Shown: positions 35,542 to 44,445, numbered from the stretch's first letter. The stretch: DNA of 64,000 nucleotides from an uncultured Devosia sp. (GCF_963517015.1 NZ_CAUQDV010000001.1:248001-312000), one strand, 5' to 3'. Notes: generated by a model from the letters alone, not told the origin. Numbers and translations: made by a program.

Positions 35542-37326
35542 TTACTTCACCCACTGCGCCCGCATCAACCCGCGGACCGAATTGCCCAGCCAGATTGCAT
35601 CGGCCTGTTCCAGATCGTCCAGATGCAAAACCGCTTCCTCTGCCTTGCCATGAGCGATCAACTCGGCACGCAGCGTGCCGGGCAGGAGGCCCGATGACAG
35701 GGCAGGGGTCAGCAATCGACCATCGCGCTCGATGAAGAGATTGGTGATCGAGCCTTCCGTCAGTTCGGCGCGCTCGTTGAGAAAGAGCACTTCATCAACG
35801 GCTGATGCAGCATGCGCCGCAACACGGGGCTCGTCGTAAAAGGCACGATTGGTCGTCTTGTGCTCGAGCCACAGGCTCTGCGAATCGAGCCTTTGTGGCG
35901 CGATGGAGAAGCGAAATATTTCGGGGTTGGGCGGCAGGGGGACGGCGGTCACGGCCGGGCCGGTTTCGTCCAGCGTCAGGCGAACGCGCATGCGCGGCTC
36001 GGTGAAGGTCTGCGAATCGAGCAGCGCGACGATCACTGTCCGGTCGAAGGGCAGGCCGAAATATCTGGCCGATGCCTGCAGGCGCTCCAGATGCCGGTCA
36101 AGCAGATCAAAACCCTCGCCCTTTTTCCACAGCATGGTCTCGATCAGGGTCACGGCCTGATCCTCGCCGGTGAAAAACGCCATCTTGAGCAGAGCCTCGC
36201 GATATTCGTCGGCAGCAACACTATCGGCCACCACACCACCGCCAATGCCGATTTCGCCGTTCCCCGCTTGGTCCACCACCGCGGTGCGGATGGCGACATT
36301 GAGGGTCACGTCACCATTGGGCGCGAAGTGGCCGATGGAGCCGGTATAGACGCCGCGCGGCCCCGCCTCGACATCGTGGATGATTTCCATGGCCCGAAGC
36401 TTCGGGGCGCCGGTGATCGAACCACAGGGAAAGAGATTGGCCAGCAGGTCGCTCGTCCCGACGTCCGGTCTCCGCTGCGCGATAATGCCCGAGGTCATGG
36501 TGTGGAGCGTCGAATAGGTTTCGACGGTGAAGAGGTCGGTGACCCTTACCGAGCCGATCTCGGCAATGCGGCCAAGGTCGTTGCGCAGCAGATCGACGAT
36601 CATCAGGTTTTCGGCGCGATTCTTTTCATCACTTGCCAACTGCGCGCGCCGCGCCTCGTCCTCAGCCTGGGTCTGGCCACGCTTGAGCGTACCCTTCATC
36701 GGGCGGGCAGAAAGCTGGCCGGCGCGGCTCGCAACAAAGAGTTCAGGCGAGCGCGACAGGATCCATTGCTCGCCCGTATGGATCAGCGCACCATAGGAGA
36801 CGGCCTGCTTGCGCACCAGTTGGCGATAAAGCGCGACCGGATCGCCCACGAGGCGAAACCCCGCCTTGAAGGTAAGATTGACCTGATAGGTGTCGCCCGC
36901 CGCGATATGATCCTTCACCTTGTCGAAGGCGGCCTGATATTCCGCCTCGCTCCAGCGCGGCGTGATATCAACGGCTTTGGCGGTCCTGTCGCCGGAAACG
37001 GAGGTGAGTCGCTGGTCGACCTCGGCAGCGGTGAGGCGGTCCGGCGCATCATAGAGACCCAGCCAGAGCAGGGGCATTTCCCCGGGCAGGCGCGGAGCCA
37101 GCCTTTCCTCGAAGGCAAATCCGGCCTCATAGGCAAGATAGCCGGCGGCGTGGAGGCCGGCCCTGTTGGCCTCCTCCAGCGCGGCCAGAGCCGCGTGAAC
37201 ACCCGGCGCATCGCGGGCTTCAAGCACGCGCTTTGGCGCGGTGAACCAGAGGTTCTCGCCATGCGGATCAAGACTGTCGTGCAGCAGCACGGTGCCGGGG
37301 GTGAACATGGCTGCGGTTCTAGGCAT
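35542..37326 (-). CDS. Fused aminodeoxychorismate synthase component I / aminodeoxychorismate lyase (PabB-PabC)
   Basis: 594 residues making 4-aminobenzoate for folate. PabB half (about 60-385): SRSPELF near 192-197, catalytic Lys in PMKGT (K211), LMIVDLLRNDLGRI, and FPCGSITGAPK. PabC half (about 395-594): class IV aminotransferase fold with the PLP lysine in LEHKTTNR (K490) and EGSITNLF. The partner glutaminase PabA is not in the window. The frame is open 48 codons upstream; an ATG six codons later (37308) is a second candidate start. Confidence 0.92.
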   Translation of the reverse strand: MPRTAAMFTPGTVLLHDSLDPHGENLWFTAPKRVLEARDAPGVHAALAALEEANRAGLHAAGYLAYEAGFAFEERLAPRLPGEMPLLWLGLYDAPDRLTAAEVDQRLTSVSGDRTAKAVDITPRWSEAEYQAAFDKVKDHIAAGDTYQVNLTFKAGFRLVGDPVALYRQLVRKQAVSYGALIHTGEQWILSRSPELFVASRAGQLSARPMKGTLKRGQTQAEDEARRAQLASDEKNRAENLMIVDLLRNDLGRIAEIGSVRVTDLFTVETYSTLHTMTSGIIAQRRPDVGTSDLLANLFPCGSITGAPKLRAMEIIHDVEAGPRGVYTGSIGHFAPNGDVTLNVAIRTAVVDQAGNGEIGIGGGVVADSVAADEYREALLKMAFFTGEDQAVTLIETMLWKKGEGFDLLDRHLERLQASARYFGLPFDRTVIVALLDSQTFTEPRMRVRLTLDETGPAVTAVPLPPNPEIFRFSIAPQRLDSQSLWLEHKTTNRAFYDEPRVAAHAASAVDEVLFLNERAELTEGSITNLFIERDGRLLTPALSSGLLPGTLRAELIAHGKAEEAVLHLDDLEQADAIWLGNSVRGLMRAQWVK

Positions 37327-37388
37327 TTTGTGGAGACCCGTCACCGGCAAAGCGGCTGAAACAGCGTCGCAAATCTGTCGCCGCGACG

Positions 37389-37417
37389 CTTGAAGCCCCC
37401 GGCGCACCCCCCTATAT
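37389..37417 (+). promoter_or_regulatory. RpoH (sigma-32) heat-shock promoter of dnaK
   Basis: CTTGAA at 37389-37394, 15 bases, then CCCTATAT at 37410-37417, an essentially perfect alphaproteobacterial RpoH promoter. Transcription would start near 37425, giving a leader of about 110 nt with a GGCCGC/GCGGCC hairpin at 37463-37476 and AGAGAGG ribosome binding site at 37521. Confidence 0.82.
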
Positions 37418-37535
37418 AGCCTGCAAGCCCAGCAATGGGCACATTCCAGTTGCAAGGAACCCGGCCGCAAGCGGCCACGGAACTGCCTCGCGAGAGGGGC
37501 TCCACAATGGGTTTGCTGAAAGAGAGGCTTGTATA

Positions 37536-39452
37536 ATGGCTAAAGTCATCGGTATCGACCTGGGCACCACCAATAGCTGCGTCGCAGTGATGGACGGCTC
37601 CAATCCCAAGGTCATCGAAAACGCCGAGGGTGCGCGTACCACCCCCTCGATGGTTGCATTCTCCAAGGATGGCGAGCGCCTCGTTGGCCAGCCGGCCAAG
37701 CGCCAGGCCGTCACCAATCCCGAAGGCACGCTGTTCGCCGTCAAGCGCCTGATCGGCCGTCGCTATGACGACAAGGTCGTGGCCAAGGACAAGAACCTCG
37801 TTCCCTTCAAGATCGTCGCAGCCGACAATGGCGACGCATGGGTGGAAGCCTCGGGCGACAAGTATTCGCCCTCGCAGGTTTCGGCCATGATCCTGCAGAA
37901 GATGAAGGAAACCGCCGAGTCGTACCTCGGCGAGAACGTGACCCAGGCGGTCATCACCGTTCCGGCTTATTTCAACGATTCGCAGCGCCAGGCGACCAAG
38001 GATGCGGGCAAGATTGCCGGCCTTGAAGTGCTGCGCATCATCAACGAGCCCACCGCGGCAGCTCTCGCCTATGGCCTCGACAAGAAGAACACCGGCACGA
38101 TTGCGGTCTATGACCTTGGCGGCGGTACCTTCGACGTCTCGATCCTCGAAATCGGCGACGGCGTCTTCGAAGTGAAGTCGACCAATGGCGACACGTTCCT
38201 GGGCGGCGAAGACTTCGACATGCGCCTGGTCGATTACCTTGCCGACGAGTTCAAGAAGGAGCAGGGCATCGACCTGCGCTCCGACAAGCTGGCCCTGCAG
38301 CGCCTCAAGGAAGCTGCCGAAAAGGCCAAGATCGAACTGTCGAGCTCGACCCAGACCGAAATCAACCTGCCCTTCATCACCGCGGACGCTTCGGGCCCGA
38401 AGCACCTGACGCTGAAGCTGAGCCGCTCCAAGCTTGAGTCGCTGGTCGACGACCTGATCCAGAAGACCATGGACCCCTGCAAGCAAGCCATGAAGGATGC
38501 CGGCGTCACTGCTGCCCAGATCGACGAAGTCGTGCTGGTCGGTGGCATGAGCCGCATGCCCAAGGTCCAGGAACTGGTCAAGCAGCTGTTCGGCAAGGAG
38601 CCGCACAAGGGCGTGAACCCGGACGAAGTCGTGGCGCTGGGCGCTGCGATCCAGGCCGGCGTGCTGCAGGGCGACGTCAAGGACGTGCTGCTGCTCGACG
38701 TGACCCCGCTGTCGCTGGGCATCGAAACCCTGGGCGGCGTCTTCACACGCCTCATCGATCGCAACACGACCATTCCGACCAAGAAGAGCCAGACCTTCTC
38801 GACCGCCGAGGACAATCAGAGCGCGGTGACCATCCGCGTGTTCCAGGGCGAACGCGAAATGGCGGCCAACAACAAGCTGCTGGGCAATTTCGACCTCGCC
38901 GGTATTCCCTCCGCACCGCGCGGCGTGCCGCAGATCGAAGTGACCTTCGACATCGACGCCAACGGCATCGTGCAGGTTTCGGCCAAGGACAAGGGTACCG
39001 GCAAGGAACAGCAGATCCGTATCCAGGCCTCGGGTGGCCTGTCGGACGCCGACATCGAGAAGATGGTCAAGGAAGCCGAGCAGAACGCCGAATCGGACAA
39101 GAAGCGCCGTGAGGCCGTCGAAGCCAAGAATCAGGCCGAGTCGCTGATCCATTCGACGGAAAAGTCGCTGAGCGAATATGGCGACAAGGTTTCGGCCGAG
39201 ATCAAGACCGAGATCGAAACCGCGGTGACCGACCTGCGCGCTGTCATCGACGGCGAAGATGGCGACGTGATCAAGGAAAAGACCGACGCGCTGGCCCAGG
39301 CCTCGATGAAGCTGGGCGAGGCCATGTACAAGGCTTCGCAGGCCGAAGCCGAAGCCAAGGCCAATGGCACGCAGGACGATGATGAAGACGACGTGGTCGA
39401 TGCTGACTTCGAAGAGGTCAAGGACGACGGCGACGACAAGAAATCTGCGTAA
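37536..39452 (+). CDS. dnaK: Chaperone DnaK (Hsp70)
   Basis: 638-residue ATP-dependent chaperone. GIDLGTTNSCVAV phosphate loop, AYGLDKKNTGTIAVYDLGGGTFDVSIL, substrate-binding domain from about 390, and acidic tail ending EEVKDDGDDKKSA. Heat-shock promoter upstream. In most relatives dnaJ follows directly; here a non-canonical alpha/beta hydrolase gene intervenes and a strong terminator separates it. Confidence 0.99.
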   Translation: MAKVIGIDLGTTNSCVAVMDGSNPKVIENAEGARTTPSMVAFSKDGERLVGQPAKRQAVTNPEGTLFAVKRLIGRRYDDKVVAKDKNLVPFKIVAADNGDAWVEASGDKYSPSQVSAMILQKMKETAESYLGENVTQAVITVPAYFNDSQRQATKDAGKIAGLEVLRIINEPTAAALAYGLDKKNTGTIAVYDLGGGTFDVSILEIGDGVFEVKSTNGDTFLGGEDFDMRLVDYLADEFKKEQGIDLRSDKLALQRLKEAAEKAKIELSSSTQTEINLPFITADASGPKHLTLKLSRSKLESLVDDLIQKTMDPCKQAMKDAGVTAAQIDEVVLVGGMSRMPKVQELVKQLFGKEPHKGVNPDEVVALGAAIQAGVLQGDVKDVLLLDVTPLSLGIETLGGVFTRLIDRNTTIPTKKSQTFSTAEDNQSAVTIRVFQGEREMAANNKLLGNFDLAGIPSAPRGVPQIEVTFDIDANGIVQVSAKDKGTGKEQQIRIQASGGLSDADIEKMVKEAEQNAESDKKRREAVEAKNQAESLIHSTEKSLSEYGDKVSAEIKTEIETAVTDLRAVIDGEDGDVIKEKTDALAQASMKLGEAMYKASQAEAEAKANGTQDDDEDDVVDADFEEVKDDGDDKKSA

Positions 39453-39472
39453 GCTTTCGCCAGATTGATCGA

Positions 39473-39506
39473 GAAGGCCCGGCGCGAGCCGGGCCTTCTT
39501 GTTTGT
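39473..39506 (+). terminator. Rho-independent terminator after dnaK
   Basis: 11-bp perfect stem GAAGGCCCGGC / GCCGGGCCTTC, GCGA loop, then TTGTTTGTT, 20 bp after the stop. Confidence 0.92.
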
Positions 39507-39518
39507 TACACGTGAATC
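39505..39518 (+). repeat. Repeated word GTTACACGTGAATC, one-mismatch copy
   Basis: Differs from GTTTCACGTGAATC at one position. Directly follows the T tract of the dnaK terminator. Confidence 0.65.
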
Positions 39519-39600
39519 ATTGCCCAAAAGTCGACCCAATCACGCCCAAGTGGCGTCCGCTTTTCCGCGCCAGATGGATCACGACAATGAGAGGCCCATC

Positions 39601-40665
39601 ATGACCGATTCGAGCCATGACTACCCCGACGCGCCGGCGGCCGGTGATTCCATCGGGCGGCTGGCCGAATTGATCGGCGGCGATCCGATGAGCCGGATCG
39701 ATGCCGACATGAAGCATGTGCTGGATCGATTGACCGAACTGGGTGCGCGCTCGCTGGAACATCTGACGCCGCAGATGGCGCGGCGCCAGCCGCAGGCCAG
39801 CGAAGCCATCGCCGCCATCCTTGGCCAGCAGGGACGCGAGCGACCCGATGATGGCGTGGAGAGCGAGGACATCACGGCAACGGGCGCCGATGGCGAATTG
39901 CCGGCGCGGATCTATCGTCCGGCGGGCCTGCTGAGCCGGCTCAATCCCGTGGTGCTCTATTTCCATGGCGGTGGCTTCGTCACCGGCAATCTCGACAGCC
40001 ATGATGCGTCAGCCCGCGCGCTCGCCCGGCGCACCGGGGCGATCGTGGTTTCGGCTGATTATCGCCTGGCCCCCGAGCATCGCTTGCCGGCTGCACATGA
40101 AGACGCCTGGGCGATCTGGCAGTGGCTGGTCGGCAAAGTCGAAGAGTTGACCGGCGACCCCAGGCGCATCGCCGTGGCCGGCGAGGATGCCGGCGCCAAT
40201 CTTGCCATGCATGTCGCGCTGACGGCGCGCGAACAGGGCCAGACGCAGCCCGTGCACCAAATCCTGATCCACCCGATTGCCGGCAGCGACATGGCCACCG
40301 CCTCCTATGGCGAAATGCTGCGGGCGCGGCCGATCGGCCTGCCGGCCATGCGCTGGCGTTATCGGCAGCTGGTCGAAAACCAGGACGAGCTCAAGAACCG
40401 CCATATCGACCTTGTGACCCGCGACGACCTGGCCGGCGTGGCCCCGGCGACGCTGATCCTGGCCGGGCTCGACCCATTGCGCACGGAAGGTGAGATGCTG
40501 TCCGCTGCGTTGGAGGCGGCAAAGGTGCCGGTCAATTGCTGGATCTACGAGGGCGTGACACAGGGCTTTTTCGGATTGGGCCTCGTCGTCACCAAGGCGC
40601 TGTTTGCCCAATCGGACGCGGCCGACGCGTTGAACAAGGCTTTTGCGCCCAGCAGGAAGACCTGA
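39601..40665 (+). CDS. Alpha/beta-hydrolase homologue (HSL/acetyl-esterase type) lacking catalytic Ser and His
   Basis: 354 residues with the hormone-sensitive-lipase fold: oxyanion motif HGGGF at 122-126, SADYRLAPEHRLPAA, and LAGLDPLRTEGEML with the acid Asp at 291. The nucleophile elbow, normally GDSAGG, reads GEDAGAN (194-200), so Asp196 replaces the serine; the histidine motif, normally YEGxxHGF, reads YEGVTQGF, so Gln321 replaces the histidine. It is therefore unlikely to be an esterase, though fold and oxyanion hole are kept. GAGAGG lies 7 bases before the ATG. Located between dnaK and dnaJ. Confidence 0.88.
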   Translation: MTDSSHDYPDAPAAGDSIGRLAELIGGDPMSRIDADMKHVLDRLTELGARSLEHLTPQMARRQPQASEAIAAILGQQGRERPDDGVESEDITATGADGELPARIYRPAGLLSRLNPVVLYFHGGGFVTGNLDSHDASARALARRTGAIVVSADYRLAPEHRLPAAHEDAWAIWQWLVGKVEELTGDPRRIAVAGEDAGANLAMHVALTAREQGQTQPVHQILIHPIAGSDMATASYGEMLRARPIGLPAMRWRYRQLVENQDELKNRHIDLVTRDDLAGVAPATLILAGLDPLRTEGEMLSAALEAAKVPVNCWIYEGVTQGFFGLGLVVTKALFAQSDAADALNKAFAPSRKT

Positions 40666-40721
40666 TCTGCCGCTGCGTCTGTTGCCCCTGAGCACCACGC
40701 TTGCTAAGACCCAAATCAAGC

Positions 40722-40755
40722 ATCGACCCCAGCCCTTGCAGGGCGCGGGGTCGAT
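40722..40755 (+). other. Long hairpin upstream of dnaJ, possible terminator of the hydrolase gene
   Basis: Outer arms ATCGACCCC / GGGGTCGAT and inner arms GCCC / GGGC. No T tract follows. It lies 57 bp after the hydrolase stop and 68 bp before dnaJ, so it may separate them or structure the dnaJ leader. Confidence 0.5.
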
Positions 40756-40822
40756 TGCCATGTAGGGGCTAGATTTTTGGGCGGGGCGCGCAACACGCGA
40801 CCGGCCGCAGTTGGAGACGGTT

Positions 40823-41959
40823 TTGTCCAAACGGGATTTCTACGATGTGCTTGGCGTCCAGAAGGGCGCGGACGAGGCCGCGCTCAAGAGCGCCTATCGC
40901 AAGCTCGCCATGCAGCACCATCCGGACCGCAATCCGGGCAATGCCGAGGCCGAGGCCAAGTTCAAGGAAATCAACGAGGCCTATGACACGCTCAAGGACG
41001 GCCAGAAGCGCGCCGCCTACGACCGTTTCGGCCATGCCGCCTTCGAGAACGGCGGACGCCCCGGTGGCGGTGGCTTCGGCAATGACTTCAATTCCTCGAT
41101 GTCGGACATTTTCGAGGATATTTTCGGCGACTTCATGGGCGGTGGTGGCCGTCGTGGCGGTGGTGGCAATGCCGCCAAGCTGCGTGGCGCCGACCTGCGC
41201 TACAATCTTGAAATCTCGCTTGAAGAGAGCTTCGAGGGCCGCACGGTCGAAATCGACGTGCCGACGCTGGTCGGCTGCACGACCTGTGATGGTTCTGGCG
41301 CCAAGCCGGGCACCGGCACCCATACCTGCCGCCAGTGCAATGGCCATGGCAAGGTGCGCGCCGCCCAGGGCTTTTTCACCATCGAACGGACCTGCCCGGT
41401 CTGCCAGGGGCGCGGCCAGATGATGGACCAGCCCTGCACCGACTGCTCGGGCCAGGGCCGCCGCCAGGAAAACCGCAAGCTTTCTGTCGATATTCCCAAG
41501 GGCATCGAAGACGGCACGCGTATCCGTCTGGCCAATGAGGGCGAGGCCGGCTTGCGCGGTGGACCGCCGGGCGATCTCTATATCTTCATCTCCATCCGCC
41601 CGCATGACCTGTTCCAGCGCGACGGCGCGGACCTTTATGCGCGCGTTCCGATCGCCATGACCACGGCAGCGCTGGGTGGGGAATTCGAAGTGCCGACGCT
41701 CGATGCAGCGCGGGCCAAGGTCAAGGTTTCCCCCGGCACGCAGCCGGGCCAGCGCGTCCGCCTCAAGGGCAAGGGCATGCCGGTGCTGCGCAGCAAGGAC
41801 ATCGGCGATCTCTATGTGCAACTCGACATCGAGACGCCGCAGAACCTCAGCCGCCGCCAGCGCGAATTGCTGGAGGAGTTTTTACAGCTCGAAACGGAAG
41901 AAAACAGCCCGACCTCGGGTGGGTTCTTCAGCAAGCTGAAAAAGATGTTTGACGCCTAA
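40823..41959 (+). CDS. dnaJ: Chaperone DnaJ (Hsp40)
   Basis: 378-residue DnaK cochaperone: J domain 1-70 with HPD at 33-35, Gly/Phe-rich linker 76-117, zinc-binding domain with four CxxCxGxG repeats from 152 to 212, and C-terminal substrate domains. No ATG is available; a TTG with GGAG six bases upstream gives the usual MSKRDFYDVLGV start, while the earlier TTG of the open frame (40811) lies on the Shine-Dalgarno itself. No RpoH promoter like that of dnaK is visible in the 157-bp gap upstream. Confidence 0.96.
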   Translation: MSKRDFYDVLGVQKGADEAALKSAYRKLAMQHHPDRNPGNAEAEAKFKEINEAYDTLKDGQKRAAYDRFGHAAFENGGRPGGGGFGNDFNSSMSDIFEDIFGDFMGGGGRRGGGGNAAKLRGADLRYNLEISLEESFEGRTVEIDVPTLVGCTTCDGSGAKPGTGTHTCRQCNGHGKVRAAQGFFTIERTCPVCQGRGQMMDQPCTDCSGQGRRQENRKLSVDIPKGIEDGTRIRLANEGEAGLRGGPPGDLYIFISIRPHDLFQRDGADLYARVPIAMTTAALGGEFEVPTLDAARAKVKVSPGTQPGQRVRLKGKGMPVLRSKDIGDLYVQLDIETPQNLSRRQRELLEEFLQLETEENSPTSGGFFSKLKKMFDA

Positions 41960-41963
41960 AATT

Positions 41964-41990
41964 AAAATCCCCGCTCACGCGGGGATTTTT
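41964..41990 (+). terminator. Rho-independent terminator after dnaJ
   Basis: 11-bp stem AAAATCCCCGC / GCGGGGATTTT with TCAC loop. The A run on one side also lets it work for the convergent VOC gene ending at 42003. Confidence 0.9.
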
Positions 41991-42002
41991 GTATTTGGCG
42001 CC

Positions 42003-42410
42003 TTACTCGGTCGGCATCTGGCTCATATCCATCCAGACATATTCCCAGGTGTGGCCATCGAGGTCCGCCACGGCGCGGGAATACATGAAGCCATAGTCCA
42101 TCACATCGCGGGTTTCGGTGCCGCCGGCCTTGATGCCGGCCTCGGCGATCTGGTCCACCGCCTCGCGGCTGTCCCGCGACAGGGCATAGAGAGCGCCGGT
42201 CTCTGTCTTGCTGTCGGGAATGGGCTTGGACGAGAACTGCGCGAACTTCTCATGGGTCAGCACCATCACATAGATGGTGTCGCTGATGACGATGCAGGCC
42301 GCGGTATCGTCGGTGAACTGTGGATTATGATCGAACCCCTGCGCCTTGTAATAGGCCATGGAGGCCTGGAGGTCCGCTACCGGCACGTTGACGAAAAGCA
42401 TGGTCGACAT
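42003..42410 (-). CDS. VOC family protein (PhnB/glyoxalase-like)
   Basis: 135 residues, starting MSTMLFVNVPVADLQASMAYY, with ALYALSRDSREAVDQIAEAG and a C-terminal DLDGHTWEYVWMD, typical of the fosmidomycin/bleomycin-resistance-like VOC subfamily with no known substrate. A GGGAGAGAG ribosome binding site precedes the ATG. The frame continues far upstream but that part is antisense to the next gene. Confidence 0.87.
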   Translation of the reverse strand: MSTMLFVNVPVADLQASMAYYKAQGFDHNPQFTDDTAACIVISDTIYVMVLTHEKFAQFSSKPIPDSKTETGALYALSRDSREAVDQIAEAGIKAGGTETRDVMDYGFMYSRAVADLDGHTWEYVWMDMSQMPTE

Positions 42411-42528
42411 GGTCTCTCTCCCGAGAAGTAAGCTGTCCTGAGCTAAAGAAATTGCACCGTCATGGTCAATCCTATTGCCTCGACGAGCGGGCTGGGTCAC
42501 TTTCGACAGGACCACGCATGGAGATTGC

Positions 42529-43074
42529 ATGAAAACGGCCCTGACGCTTTCCGGATCGATCCGCCAGGGGTCGTATAACCAGCTGCTGCAGGCCCATGTC
42601 GGGCGCAAGTTGGAAGCGGCCGGCGTCAGCGTCAATGCGATCAGCCTTGCCGATTTCCCCATGCCGATCTTCAACGAGGATCTGGAAGCCGACAATGTGC
42701 CGGAAGCTGCGGTGCAGCTGGCCGAGCTCTGGCGCAGCCATGACATCATCTTCATCGCCAGCCCCGAATATAACGGCGGCACGCCACCGCTGCTGATCAA
42801 CACGATCACCTGGATCAGCCGGCAACGGCCCAGCGTGTTCCGCCACGCCGTGTTCGGCATCGGCGGGGTCAGCTCGGGCAAATACGGCACGATCTTTTCG
42901 CTCAGCCATCTGCGCGATTCGCTCTCCAAGGTCGGCGCGCTGGTGGTGCCCACCCTGCTCGGCATCGGCCCGGCCGAGGAGGCCCTCGACGCCGAGGGCA
43001 ATCCCACCGAGCCGGCGATCATCCGCAAGGTGGATGCGATCGTTCATGAATTGACCCATTTCAACCGAGGGTGA
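42529..43074 (+). CDS. NADPH-dependent FMN reductase family protein
   Basis: 181-residue flavodoxin-like fold. FMN phosphate loop SGSIRQGSYNQLL near the N-terminus and SPEYNGGTPPLLINTITW, the conserved flavin contact, in the middle. Related enzymes reduce quinones, azo dyes or chromate; substrate not predictable. The chosen ATG has GGAG five bases upstream. Six bp before the phosphatase-like gene, likely one operon with pyrF and hyi. Confidence 0.9.
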   Translation: MKTALTLSGSIRQGSYNQLLQAHVGRKLEAAGVSVNAISLADFPMPIFNEDLEADNVPEAAVQLAELWRSHDIIFIASPEYNGGTPPLLINTITWISRQRPSVFRHAVFGIGGVSSGKYGTIFSLSHLRDSLSKVGALVVPTLLGIGPAEEALDAEGNPTEPAIIRKVDAIVHELTHFNRG

Positions 43075-43080
43075 CCGGAC

Positions 43081-43713
43081 ATGCGGGCGCTGTATATTTC
43101 TCACCCGCAAGTCCAGATGGATCCCCATATTCCCGTTCCCCTGTGGGGGCTCTCCGCCACAGGCCGCGAGCGGGCCAGCCGGTTTGCCCGGTCGGGCGTC
43201 GTGCCGCGCGGGGCCATGGTCTTCTCCAGCCGCGAGCGCAAGGCGCTGGAGCTGGCCGAGCTGATTGCCGCCGAGGCGGGCACCCCGGTGTTTGCCGATC
43301 ACCTGATGGGCGAAAATGACCGCAGCTCGACCGGCTTCCTGCCGCCTGAACTGTTCGAAGCCATGGCCGACCGCTTCTTTGCCGAACCCAATGTCAGCGC
43401 CGATGGCTGGGAAAAAGCCGCTGATGCGCAGCGACGGATCGTGGCCACCGTCACCACCGCCATGGCCAGTGTGCCGCGCGGGACGGCGGCGATCTTTTGC
43501 GGCCATGGCGCGGTCGGCACTCTGCTCAAATGCCATGTGGCGGGCCGGGCGATCTCGCGCAGCGAGGACCAGACCCGCACCGGCGGCACGGGCGGCGGCA
43601 ATTGCTTCACCTTTGACCTCGTGGCGCAGGAGCTGGGCTGCGAATGGACGCGGCTGGAAGATTTCGCGCCCGATTGGCATCCCTCGGTTGCGAGCGCCGG
43701 CGAATTGCTCTAG
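43081..43713 (+). CDS. Histidine-phosphatase-fold protein with SHP in place of RHG
   Basis: 210 residues matching the phosphoglycerate-mutase superfamily: FSSRERKALELAELIA, and FCGHGAVGTLLKCHV with the second catalytic histidine. The N-terminal RHG signature that carries the phosphohistidine reads ISHPQV here: the histidine is kept but the neighbouring phosphate-binding Arg is Ser. Further Arg residues in SSRERK are present. Activity uncertain. Lies 6 bp after the FMN reductase gene and 33 bp before pyrF. Confidence 0.8.
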   Translation: MRALYISHPQVQMDPHIPVPLWGLSATGRERASRFARSGVVPRGAMVFSSRERKALELAELIAAEAGTPVFADHLMGENDRSSTGFLPPELFEAMADRFFAEPNVSADGWEKAADAQRRIVATVTTAMASVPRGTAAIFCGHGAVGTLLKCHVAGRAISRSEDQTRTGGTGGGNCFTFDLVAQELGCEWTRLEDFAPDWHPSVASAGELL

Positions 43714-43746
43714 GTCCGGAGAAACATCGACATCGGAGGAAAACTC

Positions 43747-44445
43747 ATGGCTGGCCAATTGATCGTGGGCCTCGACGTTTCGTCGCGCGCCCGTGCCGAG
43801 GAGATCGTGTCGCTGCTGGGCGACAGCGTCGACTTCTACAAGATCGGCTACCAGTGCTTTTATGGCGCCGACGGCTTTGCCCTGGGCAAGGCGCTAATCG
43901 CTGCCGGCAAGCAGGTGTTCTTCGATCTGAAACTGCTCGACATCGACAATACGGTCGAAAAGGGCGTGGCCGCCTTTGCCGAGACGGGCGCCAAAATGCT
44001 GACCGTCCATGCGTATCCCAAGACAATGCGCGCTGCCGCCAAGGCCAGCGAGGGTTCGGACCTCTGCGTGCTGGGCGTCACGGTCCTCACCTCGATGGAC
44101 GATGCCGACGTCAAGGAAGCCGGCTATGAGCGCGACGCGGCAGGCCTTGTGGCGCTGCGCGCGCAGCAGGCGCGCGATGCCGGCATTGGCGGCCTCGTCA
44201 GCTCGCCGCATGAGGCAGAAATGGTGCGCACCATTGTCGGTCCAAAGCTCGCCATCGTCACCCCCGGCATTCGCCCCACGGGCAGCGCCGCAGGCGACCA
44301 GAAGCGCATCATGGGCCCGGCCGAGGCGCTGGCAGCCGGCGCTACGCACCTGGTCGTCGCCCGCCCGATCATCGAGGCCACCGATCCTGCGGCTGCCGCC
44401 AAGGCGATCCTCGCAGAAATGAACAGCGGCACGAGGCTGGCATGA
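43747..44445 (+). CDS. pyrF: Orotidine 5'-phosphate decarboxylase
   Basis: 232-residue TIM-barrel enzyme producing UMP, last step of pyrimidine synthesis. Catalytic D-x-K-x-x-D array in FFDLKLLDIDNTV, then TVHAYPKTM and the phosphate-binding VTPGIRP / VVARPII. GGAGGA ribosome binding site. Overlaps hyi by ATGA. Confidence 0.97.
   Translation: MAGQLIVGLDVSSRARAEEIVSLLGDSVDFYKIGYQCFYGADGFALGKALIAAGKQVFFDLKLLDIDNTVEKGVAAFAETGAKMLTVHAYPKTMRAAAKASEGSDLCVLGVTVLTSMDDADVKEAGYERDAAGLVALRAQQARDAGIGGLVSSPHEAEMVRTIVGPKLAIVTPGIRPTGSAAGDQKRIMGPAEALAAGATHLVVARPIIEATDPAAAAKAILAEMNSGTRLA

Noticed and set aside
37341..39539. 732-codon minus-strand open frame opposite dnaK
   Set aside because: Antisense frames opposite dnaK are a well-known artefact of its codon bias; the product has repetitive low-complexity composition and no domain.
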